Source of the DNA: Pseudomonadota bacterium
GTDB lineage: Bacteria; Pseudomonadota; Alphaproteobacteria; Sphingomonadales; Sphingomonadaceae
Reading direction: 5' to 3'
Assembly (NCBI GenBank): GCA_023389105.1
Contig: JAEWEY010000004.1
Span: forward strand, 558,001-622,000
Length of the DNA: 64,000 bases
The position numbers were made by a program, and so were the translations under genes. Each line of letters starts with the position of its first letter. Position 1 is the first letter of the stretch. Shown here piece by piece: positions 8,935-16,840 of the stretch. The notes under the pieces were generated by a model. It worked only from the letters and a program-made list of their open reading frames with translations, made no database searches and was not told the DNA's origin.

Positions 8935-9302
8935 TCGAGTGCTCCCTTCTTCCAGGCATAGGCAAGGCCAAGACCAAGCTCGACGAGGAACACGACCATG
9001 GCCGTCCAGCCGGTCCATCGGGTGAAATCAAGGCTGACCGCCCAAGGAAACAGGAACGCGGCTTCAAGGTCGAAGACGATGAAAAGAATCGCCACCAGGT
9101 AGAAGCGCACGTCGAACTCGGCGCGGGCATCCTCGAACGCCGGGAAACCGCATTCATATTCGCTAAGCTTGGCCGGATCGGGACGGTGCGTGCCCGTCAG
9201 GCGCGACACGATCATCGGCAGCACGACGAACGCGCCGGACAGGCCCAGCGCGACGATCAGGAACAGCAGGATCGGCAGGTAGCCGGCGGCAACACTTGCC
9301 AA
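8925..9302 (-). CDS. nuoA: NADH-quinone oxidoreductase subunit A
   Basis: Small three-helix membrane subunit of complex I and the first gene of the operon. The 125 residues contain the family motif YECGFPAFEDARAEFDVRFY and end with a short polar tail GALEWE. The start is TTG at 9300-9302, with GGGAG seven bases upstream. The 73-base gap to suhB could carry a promoter: a weak TTGCGG - 17 bases - TAAAGC pair is present, but read-through from efp-suhB is equally possible. Confidence 0.95.
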   Translation of the reverse strand: MASVAAGYLPILLFLIVALGLSGAFVVLPMIVSRLTGTHRPDPAKLSEYECGFPAFEDARAEFDVRFYLVAILFIVFDLEAAFLFPWAVSLDFTRWTGWTAMVVFLVELGLGLAYAWKKGALEWE

Positions 9303-9375
9303 GGAAATACTCCCGGGAACGAAAACTTGGGCGCGCTTTAGGACAGCACTTGGTGTGCCGCAACCACCCGAAAGC

Positions 9376-10188
9376 CTATCTTAGCGCGCCGGCGACAAGC
9401 TTTTGCAGCTTCGAGTGAATGGCCGACGACGCAGCGACATATTCACCGCGCTCGAAGGCCCGGTCAGCACCGCGATAATCGGTGACGAACCCACCGGCTT
9501 CACGGACCAGAAGCACGCCCGCCGCGGTGTCCCACAGGTCGAGATCGTCTTCCCAGAAACCGTCCATGCGGCCCGCAGCAACCCACGCGAGGTCGAGCGC
9601 GGCCGAACCAAAGCGACGCAGACCCGATACTTCCGGTGCAACCGCAGCAAAGATCTTCGACCATTTTGCCGGATCGCCTCGGCCGCAATGCGGCATGCCG
9701 GTACCGATCAGACTTTCGTTCAAGTCACGCCGTGCCGACACGCGAAGACGCGCGTCGTGCAACCAGGCGCCGCGCCCCTTCTCGGCCCAGAAGCTCTCGT
9801 CGGTCAGCGGCTGATAGACGAGCCCCTGCGTGATTTCGGTCCCGCCGCCGGGCTTCTTCTCCTCGACCGCGATCGAGATCGAGAAGTGCGGGACGCCGTG
9901 GAGGAAATTGGTCGTCCCATCCAGTGGATCGACGATCCAGCGCGGCTTGTCGGGATTGCCTTCGACCTCGCCGCCCTCTTCCAGTAGCATGCCCCAGTCG
10001 GGCCGCGCGTTGCGCAGCTCCTCGACGATCGTTTGCTCGGCCCGCTTGTCGGCCATGGACACGAAGTCGGCCGGGCCCTTGCGGCTGACCTGCAGATGCT
10101 CGACCTCGCCGAAGTCGCGGCGCAGACGCGGCGCCGCCTTGCGGGCCGCGCGCTGCATGACGGTGATTAGGCCGGAATGCGCAACCAT
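9376..10188 (-). CDS. suhB: inositol monophosphatase family protein
   Basis: Mg-dependent sugar-phosphate phosphatase family; in other bacteria SuhB hydrolyses inositol 1-phosphate and also acts in rRNA antitermination. The 270 residues show the metal-binding sites MLLEEGGEV near 69, WIVDPLDGTTNFLHG near 84 and DLWDTAAGVLLVREAGG near 216. The first motif has EEGG where EESG is common. It lies three bases after efp and is probably co-transcribed with it. The exact substrate cannot be read from sequence; the symbol is by similarity. Confidence 0.85.
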   Translation of the reverse strand: MVAHSGLITVMQRAARKAAPRLRRDFGEVEHLQVSRKGPADFVSMADKRAEQTIVEELRNARPDWGMLLEEGGEVEGNPDKPRWIVDPLDGTTNFLHGVPHFSISIAVEEKKPGGGTEITQGLVYQPLTDESFWAEKGRGAWLHDARLRVSARRDLNESLIGTGMPHCGRGDPAKWSKIFAAVAPEVSGLRRFGSAALDLAWVAAGRMDGFWEDDLDLWDTAAGVLLVREAGGFVTDYRGADRAFERGEYVAASSAIHSKLQKLVAGALR

Positions 10189-10191
10189 GAT

Positions 10192-10755
10192 TTAGTCGGC
10201 GCGGCGGACGTAGGTGCGCTCGTAAACGTCGACGACGATCCTCGTGCCCGACGTAATGTGCGGCGGAACCAGCACCTTCACGCCATTGTCTAACACCGCC
10301 GGCTTGTACGAGGAGCTCGCGGTCTGGCCCTTCACCACCGCGTCCGCCTCGACGATCGTCGCTTCGACCTGGTCGGGTAGCTGAACGCTGATCGGCTTTT
10401 CGTTGTACAGCTCCATGACGACGTCCATGCCGTCCTGCAGAAAGTCTCCGGCCTCGCCCAGAAGGTCGGCCGGAAGGCTGATCTGCTCGTAATTGTCCTT
10501 GTCCATGAAGGTCAGCATGTCGCCGTCCTTGAAGAGGAACTGGAAATCCTTGGTGTCAAGGCGGACGCGCTCGACCGTCTCCGCCGAGCGGAAGCGGACG
10601 TTGGTCTTACGGCCGTCGATCAGGTTCTTCATCTCGACCTGCATGTAGGCGCCACCCTTGCCCGGCTGCGTGTGCTGGATTTTCACGGCGCGCCAGATGC
10701 CGCCCTCATATTCGATGATGTTGCCGGGACGGATGTCCACGCCGCTGATCTTCAT
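10192..10755 (-). CDS. efp: translation elongation factor P
   Basis: Binds the ribosome between the P and E sites and relieves stalling at polyproline. The 187 residues show the KOW-like N-domain with the tip loop TQPGKGGAYMQ, putting the modifiable lysine at position 33, and end with the family sequence GTRIVVDVYERTYVRRAD. A lysine at the tip fits the beta-lysylation type rather than the arginine-rhamnosyl type, but the modifying enzymes are not in this window. A weak AGG lies upstream of the ATG. Efp leads the efp-suhB pair. Confidence 0.97.
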   Translation of the reverse strand: MKISGVDIRPGNIIEYEGGIWRAVKIQHTQPGKGGAYMQVEMKNLIDGRKTNVRFRSAETVERVRLDTKDFQFLFKDGDMLTFMDKDNYEQISLPADLLGEAGDFLQDGMDVVMELYNEKPISVQLPDQVEATIVEADAVVKGQTASSSYKPAVLDNGVKVLVPPHITSGTRIVVDVYERTYVRRAD

Positions 10756-10786
10756 GATCGCCTACCTGCTTGAGACTGATGAAAGA

Positions 10787-10817
10787 GCCGCCGCGGACCT
10801 AACCGCGGTTCGGCGGC
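10787..10817 (-). terminator. hairpin downstream of the M23 peptidase gene
   Basis: On the minus strand the arms GCCGCC-CGCGG and CCGCGGCGGC pair around a TTAGGT loop, with a small bulge on one arm, and are followed by TCTTTC. It sits in the 77-base gap between the M23 gene and efp and could end the M23 transcript. The T-tract is short, so termination may be partial. Confidence 0.5.
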
Positions 10818-10832
10818 CTGTTAGCCGCTGAC

Positions 10833-11441
10833 CTATTTTCCGGCAAGCAGGGGGTACGGATTGATCGCGGTGCCGTTCCACCAGCGCTCGCCCGCAACCA
10901 TCTGATTGACCGCGAAATGAAGGTGTGGCCCGTCAGGGCTGGCGTCGCCGGTATGGCCGACCTTGCCGATAACCTGGCCGCGCTTAACAGCCTGCCCTTC
11001 CTTCAGCCCCGGCGCATACGCCGAGAGATGCGCATAATAATAGATCCACTTCTGGTCCTGCGACCGTTCGTAGATCGTGATCCCGCCGCGCACGCTGTTG
11101 AACAGCTTCTCGATCGTTCCATCCGCTGCGGCGATCACCGGCGTGCCTTCCGCGGCCATGATGTCGATGGCGTCATGACGCCGACCCTGTCCACGTGCAG
11201 CATCGAACGTGTCAGTCAGATCGCTTTGCTTGATCCCGACTACCGGCAACGCGAGACCCGACGGCGCGACCTGCACATCCTGCGCCACCGCCACTGGCGG
11301 CGCGTTCTCCGGCTTCACGGTCACCACTGGACCGCTCCTCGCCACCGTCGCCTGCGGCCGTTGCGCGAAATTATAGAACCAGATCCAGAACATGCTCGTT
11401 ACGAAGGCCGTGAGCAAAGCCGTCCCGATGACCTTCAGCAT
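10833..11441 (-). CDS. M23 family metallopeptidase, membrane-anchored
   Basis: Likely LytM/NlpD-type peptidoglycan peptidase or regulator acting in the periplasm. The 202-residue protein starts with a membrane anchor (MLKVIGTALLTAFVTSMFWI), then a Pro/Val-rich linker and an M23 domain from about residue 75. Zinc-site motifs are visible: RHDAIDIMAAEGTPV and PHLHFAVNQ near the C-terminus. The start MLKVIG is chosen because the longer frame would overlap the divergent DUF72 gene and would place the anchor internally. Specificity is unknown. Confidence 0.85.
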   Translation of the reverse strand: MLKVIGTALLTAFVTSMFWIWFYNFAQRPQATVARSGPVVTVKPENAPPVAVAQDVQVAPSGLALPVVGIKQSDLTDTFDAARGQGRRHDAIDIMAAEGTPVIAAADGTIEKLFNSVRGGITIYERSQDQKWIYYYAHLSAYAPGLKEGQAVKRGQVIGKVGHTGDASPDGPHLHFAVNQMVAGERWWNGTAINPYPLLAGK

Positions 11442-11482
11442 GCGCGCGCAATCCCCTGCGTGGTTGTTCTGAGGCTGCAACG

Positions 11483-12235
11483 ATGGAGCAAACAACTGTT
11501 TCCCATGAAGCACCAGGCATTCATGTCGGCTGCTCCGGCTGGGTCTACCGGCACTGGCGCGGGATCTTCTATCCCGAGGGGCTGCCGCAGAAACGGTGGT
11601 TCGAGCATTACGCGTCGCAGTTCGACACGGTCGAGATCAACGCCAGCTTCTACCGTCTGCCTTTAGCGTCAACATTCGAGAGCTGGCGCGAAAAGGCGCC
11701 GCCTGGCTTTCGCTACGCGGTAAAGGTCAACCGTTTCATTACGCACATGAAGAAGCTTTTGGATTGCGAGGAGGAGACGGATCGCTTCATCGCGCTTGCT
11801 CGCCCACTCCAGGACAAGCTCGGGCCGCTCCTCTATCAGTTACCGCCAAGCCTTCATAAAAACGTCAAACGGCTGGAGGCGTTCTTAAGCCGACTCCCGG
11901 CTGACCTCATGCACGTCATCGAGTTCCGCCACCGCAGCTGGTACGACGAGGAAGTCCTCGAACTGCTCGACCGGCACGATGTCGGCTTCGTAGTGCACGA
12001 TCGCCGCGGACTGGTCTCACCGCGCTGGGCAAGCGGCAGCACCGCGTACATCCGCTTCCACGGCACGAGCGGTCGCTATCACGGCCTGTATGGTAAAGAG
12101 CTACTCGCTGACTGGGCGGATTGGTGCCGCGAACAGCGCGACCGGGGCCGCAGCGTCTGGTGCTATTTCAACAACGACATCCATGGTCATGCACTCGAAG
12201 ATGCTCGGGCGCTGAAGGCGATGGTCGCGGAATAA
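11483..12235 (+). CDS. DUF72 family protein
   Basis: Conserved TIM-barrel-like family of unknown function. The 250 residues carry the hallmark N-terminal GCSGWVYRHWRGIFYPEGL, the EINASFYRLP and FRYAVKVNRFITH segments, and the C-terminal VWCYFNNDIHGHALEDA. It starts 41 bases from the divergent M23 gene, so the two share a short promoter region. No catalytic role has been firmly assigned to this family. Length is normal. Confidence 0.9.
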   Translation: MEQTTVSHEAPGIHVGCSGWVYRHWRGIFYPEGLPQKRWFEHYASQFDTVEINASFYRLPLASTFESWREKAPPGFRYAVKVNRFITHMKKLLDCEEETDRFIALARPLQDKLGPLLYQLPPSLHKNVKRLEAFLSRLPADLMHVIEFRHRSWYDEEVLELLDRHDVGFVVHDRRGLVSPRWASGSTAYIRFHGTSGRYHGLYGKELLADWADWCREQRDRGRSVWCYFNNDIHGHALEDARALKAMVAE

Positions 12236-12279
12236 GCGAGCCGATTGGCAATCGCGCCATTCTCAAGCAGATTGCATTG

Positions 12280-12990
12280 ATGGCCGACGCCGAACCGCCG
12301 CCTTATTACGAGCCGCCAACGCCCTTCTGGCAACAGCGGTCGGACCTTCGTGCGGGCATCGGCCGACGTGTCGGCGACACCCTCGATCAACGCATGCGCT
12401 TGTGGCGTTTCTGCTCCTCGCCGCGCCAGCCGATTCAGCTCTACTATGGCGATAACTTCCTGACGCCAGACGCCTGCCAAGCGATGTGCGAGCAGATCGA
12501 CGCGGGCAGTTATCCTTCGCCGCTGTATGAGAAGGAAAAGCACGAGGACGTGCGCACCAGCTACAGCTGCAACCTCAATGCCTACGATCCACTCATCACG
12601 AGCATCAATGCGAAGATCGCCGAGCTTCTCGGCATGGACCCAACCTGGGGCGAACCGCTGCAGGGCCAGCGCTACCAGGAGGGCCAGCGCTTCCGCGAGC
12701 ATGCCGACTTCTTCTATATCGATCAGCCTTACTGGGCCGAATACGAACCCCACGGCGGGCAGCGAACCTGGACCGCGATGATCTACCTCAACGAACCGGA
12801 AGCCGGCGGCGCGACCCGCTTCAAATTGCTCGACTATCAGGCCGAACCTAGGCTCGGCCGCATTCTCATCTGGAACAACATGGCGCTCGACGGCAGCCCG
12901 AACCCATGGACGCTCCATGAAGGCATGCCGGTGGAGCGCGGCACCAAGTACATCGTCACCAAATGGTACCGCGAACGTCAGTTCGTTTAG
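12280..12990 (+). CDS. 2-oxoglutarate/Fe(II) oxygenase, prolyl 4-hydroxylase-like
   Basis: Predicted dioxygenase that hydroxylates a protein or small-molecule target using 2-oxoglutarate and oxygen. The 236-residue protein contains the iron-binding H-x-D in FREHADFF, the strand WTAMIYLNEPEAGGATRF, and the distal His plus 2OG-binding basic residue in LHEGMPVERGTKYIVTKW. The start MADAEPPPYY is chosen because an in-frame upstream ATG lies within the DUF72 gene. It ends tail-to-tail with thiE, the two stops sharing four bases (TTAG). Target unknown. Confidence 0.85.
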   Translation: MADAEPPPYYEPPTPFWQQRSDLRAGIGRRVGDTLDQRMRLWRFCSSPRQPIQLYYGDNFLTPDACQAMCEQIDAGSYPSPLYEKEKHEDVRTSYSCNLNAYDPLITSINAKIAELLGMDPTWGEPLQGQRYQEGQRFREHADFFYIDQPYWAEYEPHGGQRTWTAMIYLNEPEAGGATRFKLLDYQAEPRLGRILIWNNMALDGSPNPWTLHEGMPVERGTKYIVTKWYRERQFV

Positions 12991-13649
12991 GCGAGCACGT
13001 CCTCGAACGTCCGCACTGCCGCAGCAGGATCTTCCGCGCCCCAGACCGCCTGGCAGACGGCGAGGAAATCCGCGCCTGCTTCGACCAGCGGCCGCGCGTT
13101 GTCGGGAGTGATCCCGCCGATTGCAACGCAGGGGATTTCAAATAGCGCGGACCACCAGGACAGGATCGCCCGGTCGGGCCGATAATCGGACGGCTTGGTC
13201 GTCGTCGGGTAGAAGGCGCCAAACGCGACATAGTCAGCCCCCTCCTCGCCCGCTTCCATCGCCAGGTGTCGGCTGTCGTGACAGGTTCGGCCGATCTGCG
13301 CCGTAGGACCCAGCACCGCTCGCGCGTCGCGAATGTCGCCGTCGCCTTGACCAAGGTGCACACCGTCGGCGCCCAGCCGCTTCGCCAAGGACACGCTGTC
13401 GTTGACGATGAAAGCGATGTCCGCGTCCGCGCAGATGCGCTGCAGCGGCTCGGCCAGCCGCGCAAGTTCATGCTCTCCTACGTCCTTGACGCGCAGCTGG
13501 AACGCCGAGGCAAGCCCGGGCTCCAGCGCCGCCTTTAGCCGGTCGCCGAACTGGCCCGAAACGTCCTGCGGACTGATAAGATAAAGCTTCGCCGGCTCGG
13601 TTCGCTCGGGCGGCGGGAAAATGGACAGGTCGGCTTCGTCGGCGTTCAT
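12987..13649 (-). CDS. thiE: thiamine phosphate synthase
   Basis: Joins hydroxymethylpyrimidine diphosphate and thiazole phosphate to form thiamine monophosphate. The 220 residues show the TIM-barrel signatures AFQLRVKDV, NDSVSLAKRLGADGVHLGQ, GAFYPTTTKP and IGGITPDN. No other thiamine genes are beside it and no TPP riboswitch was seen in the 35 bases upstream. The ThiE/TenI family includes regulators, but the substrate-loop residues here look complete. Confidence 0.88.
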   Translation of the reverse strand: MNADEADLSIFPPPERTEPAKLYLISPQDVSGQFGDRLKAALEPGLASAFQLRVKDVGEHELARLAEPLQRICADADIAFIVNDSVSLAKRLGADGVHLGQGDGDIRDARAVLGPTAQIGRTCHDSRHLAMEAGEEGADYVAFGAFYPTTTKPSDYRPDRAILSWWSALFEIPCVAIGGITPDNARPLVEAGADFLAVCQAVWGAEDPAAAVRTFEDVLA

Positions 13650-13684
13650 GGCCGGTGCATTAGCGAAAGTGTCCTACCCGTCCA

Positions 13685-14119
13685 ATGAAAGCTCCGCTCG
13701 TCTTCGCTTCCGCATCTGCGCTCTCCCTCGCCCCACTTGGCGCTTGTGCCACCGTTTCGAACGCGCCGGACAGCGCGCGGCCCGCGGAGACCCCGGTGCC
13801 GCTTGGTCAGGCAGTGCGGGTCGGCGATTTGACCGCCACCCCGATCAAAGTCGTCGAGGACAGCCGCTGCCCGATGAACGCACGTTGCGTCTGGGCGGGC
13901 CGGCTAGTCGTGCAAACGCGGATTGACGGTAAAACCTGGCGCGAGACCGCCAATCTCACGCTAGGTCAGATCCACACCACGCACGGCCAGATGCTCGCCC
14001 TTGCAGGCGTGAGGCCCGAAAAGACGACCGATCACCGGATTGAGCCGCGCGACTACCGTTTCGTCTACGAGCGGCGGGACGACCGTCTCGGCGGACCGCC
14101 CCCGCCGCCCAAACCTTAG
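13685..14119 (+). CDS. hypothetical lipoprotein with CPMNARCVWAG motif
   Basis: Exported protein of 144 residues of unknown function. A signal peptide with a lipobox LGAC is visible at about residues 18-21, followed by a short beta-rich domain holding two cysteines in the motif CPMNARCVWAG, which could be disulfide-bonded. The protein ends in a proline-rich tail (GGPPPPPKP). Similar small lipoproteins occur in sphingomonads. It shares its last four bases with the stop of fba on the other strand. Confidence 0.75.
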   Translation: MKAPLVFASASALSLAPLGACATVSNAPDSARPAETPVPLGQAVRVGDLTATPIKVVEDSRCPMNARCVWAGRLVVQTRIDGKTWRETANLTLGQIHTTHGQMLALAGVRPEKTTDHRIEPRDYRFVYERRDDRLGGPPPPPKP

Positions 14120-15003
14120 GCGACGCTGGCGGCATGAATCTCGTCGATGGCCTTGCCGAGCGTGCTGTCGAATTCCTCATCGCTCTGCTGAGCGCGGAGG
14201 TCCGATAGCAGAGCGCGGCTGAAGCTCGCGATCATGCCCGGGTTCTTCGCCAGTTCGGCGCACGCCTCTTCGCGGGAGAAACCGCCGGACAGGGCGACAA
14301 CCTTGAGCACCTTCGGGTGATTCACCAGCGGATTGAACAAACCCGCCTCGGCCGGGATAGACAGCTTCAGCATAACCTGCTGGCCGTCCGGAAGGGCATC
14401 CAGCTCTTCCAGAATCGCGGCGAGCAGCAGACGGTCGGACTCGGCGCGGTCGGCGCTCTTGATGTTCACCTCGGGCTCGATGATCGGCATCAGGCCGTGT
14501 CCGAGCACCTGCCGGGCAACCTGGAACTGCTGCGCGACGAGCACGGCGATGCCGCCTTCATTGGCCTCGTTGATGACCGACCGCTCCTTGGTGCCGAACA
14601 CGCCGAGGCCCTTGGCGCGCTCAAGCAGCGCGTCGAGGCCCGGCATCGGCTTCATCATCTGTACGCCGGCGTCCTGATCCTCAAGCCCCTTGTCGATCTT
14701 GATGAACGGCACGACGCCTTGGTCAATCAGCGCCTGCGGGGTCGGCTTGCCGTCGACCTGTCCGTCCATCGTGCGCTCAAAGAGGATCGCGCCGATGACC
14801 TTGCCGCTGCCGAAGCAGGGTGAGGTGATGATGCGGGAGCGCATCTGGTGGATGAGGTCGAACATCTCCTCGTCGGACGACCAGGCGCCCTCGTCCACGC
14901 CATAGCCCTTCAGCGCTTTCGGGGTTGAACCGCCCGACTGGTCCAGCGCGGCGATGAAACCGTCACCCTTAGCAATCCGCTCGCGCATTTCCGACTGTTG
15001 CAT
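14116..15003 (-). CDS. fba: class I fructose-bisphosphate aldolase
   Basis: Cleaves or forms fructose 1,6-bisphosphate by the Schiff-base mechanism. The 295 residues show the bacterial class I features: DGFIAALDQSGGSTPKAL at the N-terminus, LMPIIEPEVNIKS in the middle, and VMLKLSIP, which probably carries the Schiff-base lysine. The gene is the distal member of the tkt-gap-pgk cluster, 58 bases after the transglutaminase-like gene, so it is probably co-transcribed with them and works in glycolysis or gluconeogenesis. Confidence 0.93.
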   Translation of the reverse strand: MQQSEMRERIAKGDGFIAALDQSGGSTPKALKGYGVDEGAWSSDEEMFDLIHQMRSRIITSPCFGSGKVIGAILFERTMDGQVDGKPTPQALIDQGVVPFIKIDKGLEDQDAGVQMMKPMPGLDALLERAKGLGVFGTKERSVINEANEGGIAVLVAQQFQVARQVLGHGLMPIIEPEVNIKSADRAESDRLLLAAILEELDALPDGQQVMLKLSIPAEAGLFNPLVNHPKVLKVVALSGGFSREEACAELAKNPGMIASFSRALLSDLRAQQSDEEFDSTLGKAIDEIHAASVA

Positions 15004-15061
15004 ACTCTTCTGACGCTCCCGTTCCTGTTGGGGTGCGCGATAGCTGTGGCCTCGCTACCGC

Positions 15062-15520
15062 TCAAGATGCGCGCTTGGCGACCTCTGGATAGATGGCGAC
15101 ACACTTATATTCAGGTGCCGGGCCGCCACCGATAACGATTTTGCCGTCCACGGTGACCCAGACGTGAGCCTTTAGCTCACCTGCATTGTCGATCCCGTAG
15201 TGAAGCCGAGCATCAACGCCACGGCGGCGGAGCATGCGTTGCAAGGCGAGGCCCTGCTGAAAGCAGACCGAGCGCCAGGGCGTGTGCGCGCTCGCCGCGG
15301 AGACCGCCCAAGCGGGTTGCGCGCCGCTGACGCCTGACTTCACTTCTGCGAGTGGCGTCGAACCGAACGCCACTGCCCGTCGAAACGGAAGGAAGCGGAC
15401 TACCGCCCAGGCTTGCAGCAGCTCGATTACCGCCTCTGCCAGAAGCAGATTGTCGCGCGCGTCCCGTTCGATAAGCCGGCGGATCGGCCCCTTGCGCTCA
15501 GCGGCCAGTCGAACCGCCAT
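15062..15520 (-). CDS. transglutaminase-like protein, lasso-peptide B2 type
   Basis: A 152-residue cysteine-protease-fold protein resembling the B2 leader peptidases of lasso-peptide clusters (Transglut_core3). The apparent catalytic triad is Cys 86 (RSVCFQQG), His 119 (KAHVWV) and Asp 125 (VDGK), with the family sequence LALQRMLRRRGVDARLHYGI between. The N-terminal 80 residues are helical and uncharacterised. There is no lasso precursor, macrocyclase or B1 protein nearby. It starts four bases after the pgk stop, so it belongs to the sugar-phosphate operon. Substrate unknown; a peptidase or a non-catalytic partner are both possible. Confidence 0.75.
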   Translation of the reverse strand: MAVRLAAERKGPIRRLIERDARDNLLLAEAVIELLQAWAVVRFLPFRRAVAFGSTPLAEVKSGVSGAQPAWAVSAASAHTPWRSVCFQQGLALQRMLRRRGVDARLHYGIDNAGELKAHVWVTVDGKIVIGGGPAPEYKCVAIYPEVAKRAS

Positions 15521-15524
15521 CGGC

Positions 15525-16727
15525 TCAGCGTTCGAGGGCTGCGACGCCGGGGAGCGTGCGCCCTTCCATCCATTCCAGGAACGCGCCGCCGGCAGTGGAG
15601 ACGAAAGTGAAGTCCGATGCGACACCCGCATGATTGAGCGCGGCAACGGTGTCCCCGCCGCCGGCGACCGAAATCAGCGAACCATCCTTGGTCAGCGCAG
15701 CAGCGATCCGCGCGAGCGCGAGCGTGGCTTCGTCGAACGGCGGCGTCTCGAACGCGCCGAGTGGGCCGTTCCACACCAGCGTCTTGCAAGTTTTTAGCGC
15801 ATCGGCGAGCGCTTCGACGGCCGCTGGCCCAACGTCGAGGATCATCTCGTCGGCCGCGACTTCGTGGACGTTGCACGTGCGCAGGCTCGGCGGATTGGGC
15901 GCGAATTCCTTCGCGACGACGACATCGTACGGCAGGTGGATCGTACAGCCGGCCTGATCCGCACGATCGAAGATCGCGTTTGCTTCCCCCGTGAGGTCAT
16001 GCTCGCACAGCGACTTGCCGACATCGACCCCGCGCGCGGCAAGGAAGGTGTTGGCCATGCCGCCGCCGATGATCAAATGATCGACCTTGCCGACAAGATG
16101 GCCGAGCACGGCAAGCTTGGTCGAAACCTTGGCGCCGCCGACCACTGCGGCGACCGGGCGCTCCGGATTGCCGAGCGCGCGCTCGAGCGCCTTGAGCTCC
16201 GCCTCCATCGCCCGTCCCGCGAAGCTGGGCAGGTAATGGGTGATCCCCTCCGTCGACGCGTGCGCGCGGTGCGCGGTCGAGAAAGCATCATCGACATAAT
16301 AGTCGCCAAGCGCCGCCATGCCCTGGGCGAGATCCGGGTCGTTCTTCTCCTCGCCGCGGTGGAAGCGCGTGTTCTCGAGGATTCCGATGTTACCCGGCAG
16401 CATGGTGGTGACCGCGCGCTGTGCCTCGGGCCCCTGGCAATCCTCGATGAACCGGACCGAACGCCCTGACAGCCGGTGCAGTGGCAACACCAGCTGCGCC
16501 GTCGACATGTCGGGCCGCACCTCGCCCTTGGGCCGGCCGAAGTGCGACAGCAGCAGCACGACCGCGCCGCGATCGCTCAGCTCCAGCACCGTCGGCAACA
16601 TGGCCCGCAGGCGCGTGTCGTCGGTGACCCGTGCGCCATCCATCGGCACGTTGAGGTCGACCCGGACCAGCACCTTCTTGCCGGTCAGGTCTTCGGGCAG
16701 GTCATCCAGTGTCTTGAAGCTGCTCAT
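15525..16727 (-). CDS. pgk: phosphoglycerate kinase
   Basis: Transfers phosphate between 1,3-bisphosphoglycerate and ADP in glycolysis. The 400-residue protein has VRVDLNVPMD, LLLSHFGRPKGE, VVGGAKVSTKLAVL, LVWNGPLGAFE and VAGGGDTVAALN, all expected for the family. The start MSSFKTLDDLPEDL is chosen because it gives the normal N-terminus; the longer open frame runs through the intergenic hairpin and tandem repeat. No strong Shine-Dalgarno is visible before this ATG. Confidence 0.96.
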   Translation of the reverse strand: MSSFKTLDDLPEDLTGKKVLVRVDLNVPMDGARVTDDTRLRAMLPTVLELSDRGAVVLLLSHFGRPKGEVRPDMSTAQLVLPLHRLSGRSVRFIEDCQGPEAQRAVTTMLPGNIGILENTRFHRGEEKNDPDLAQGMAALGDYYVDDAFSTAHRAHASTEGITHYLPSFAGRAMEAELKALERALGNPERPVAAVVGGAKVSTKLAVLGHLVGKVDHLIIGGGMANTFLAARGVDVGKSLCEHDLTGEANAIFDRADQAGCTIHLPYDVVVAKEFAPNPPSLRTCNVHEVAADEMILDVGPAAVEALADALKTCKTLVWNGPLGAFETPPFDEATLALARIAAALTKDGSLISVAGGGDTVAALNHAGVASDFTFVSTAGGAFLEWMEGRTLPGVAALER

Positions 16728-16733
16728 CTGGTG

Positions 16734-16751
16734 CGAATGTTCCGAATGTTC
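16734..16751 (-). repeat. tandem 9-mer just upstream of pgk
   Basis: Two perfect adjacent copies of CGAATGTTC (plus strand) lie 6 bases upstream of the pgk start, where a ribosome binding site would be expected. Their role is unknown; they may be chance or a binding site for a regulator of pgk translation or transcription. Confidence 0.6.
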
Positions 16752-16776
16752 ACAGTGACGGCGTGTTTTTCGGTTT

Positions 16777-16804
16777 CGCTTCCCGGCAAAAATAGCGGGA
16801 AGCG
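16777..16804 (-). promoter_or_regulatory. perfect 9-bp stem hairpin between gap and pgk
   Basis: CGCTTCCCG and CGGGAAGCG form a perfect 9-bp stem with a 10-base A-rich loop. On the minus strand it is followed by AAACCG, not a T-run, so a classical terminator is unlikely. A processing or mRNA-stability element that uncouples gap from pgk-fba levels is a reasonable guess. It lies in the 113-base gap between the two genes. Confidence 0.5.
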
Positions 16805-16840
16805 GGAGCGATTTACGCGCATGCCGGGCTGTAGGACAGC

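Noticed and set aside
10192..10755. EF-P lacking a modifiable residue
   Set aside because: Lys 33 is present in the loop PGKGG, so the tip is of the normal lysine type.
12987..13684. TPP riboswitch upstream of thiE
   Set aside because: Only about 35 bases separate thiE from the divergent lipoprotein gene and no THI-box pattern is visible.
15004..16727. A lasso-peptide biosynthetic cluster around the B2-like gene
   Set aside because: No precursor, asparagine-synthetase-like macrocyclase or PqqD-like B1 gene is present; neighbours are all glycolytic.
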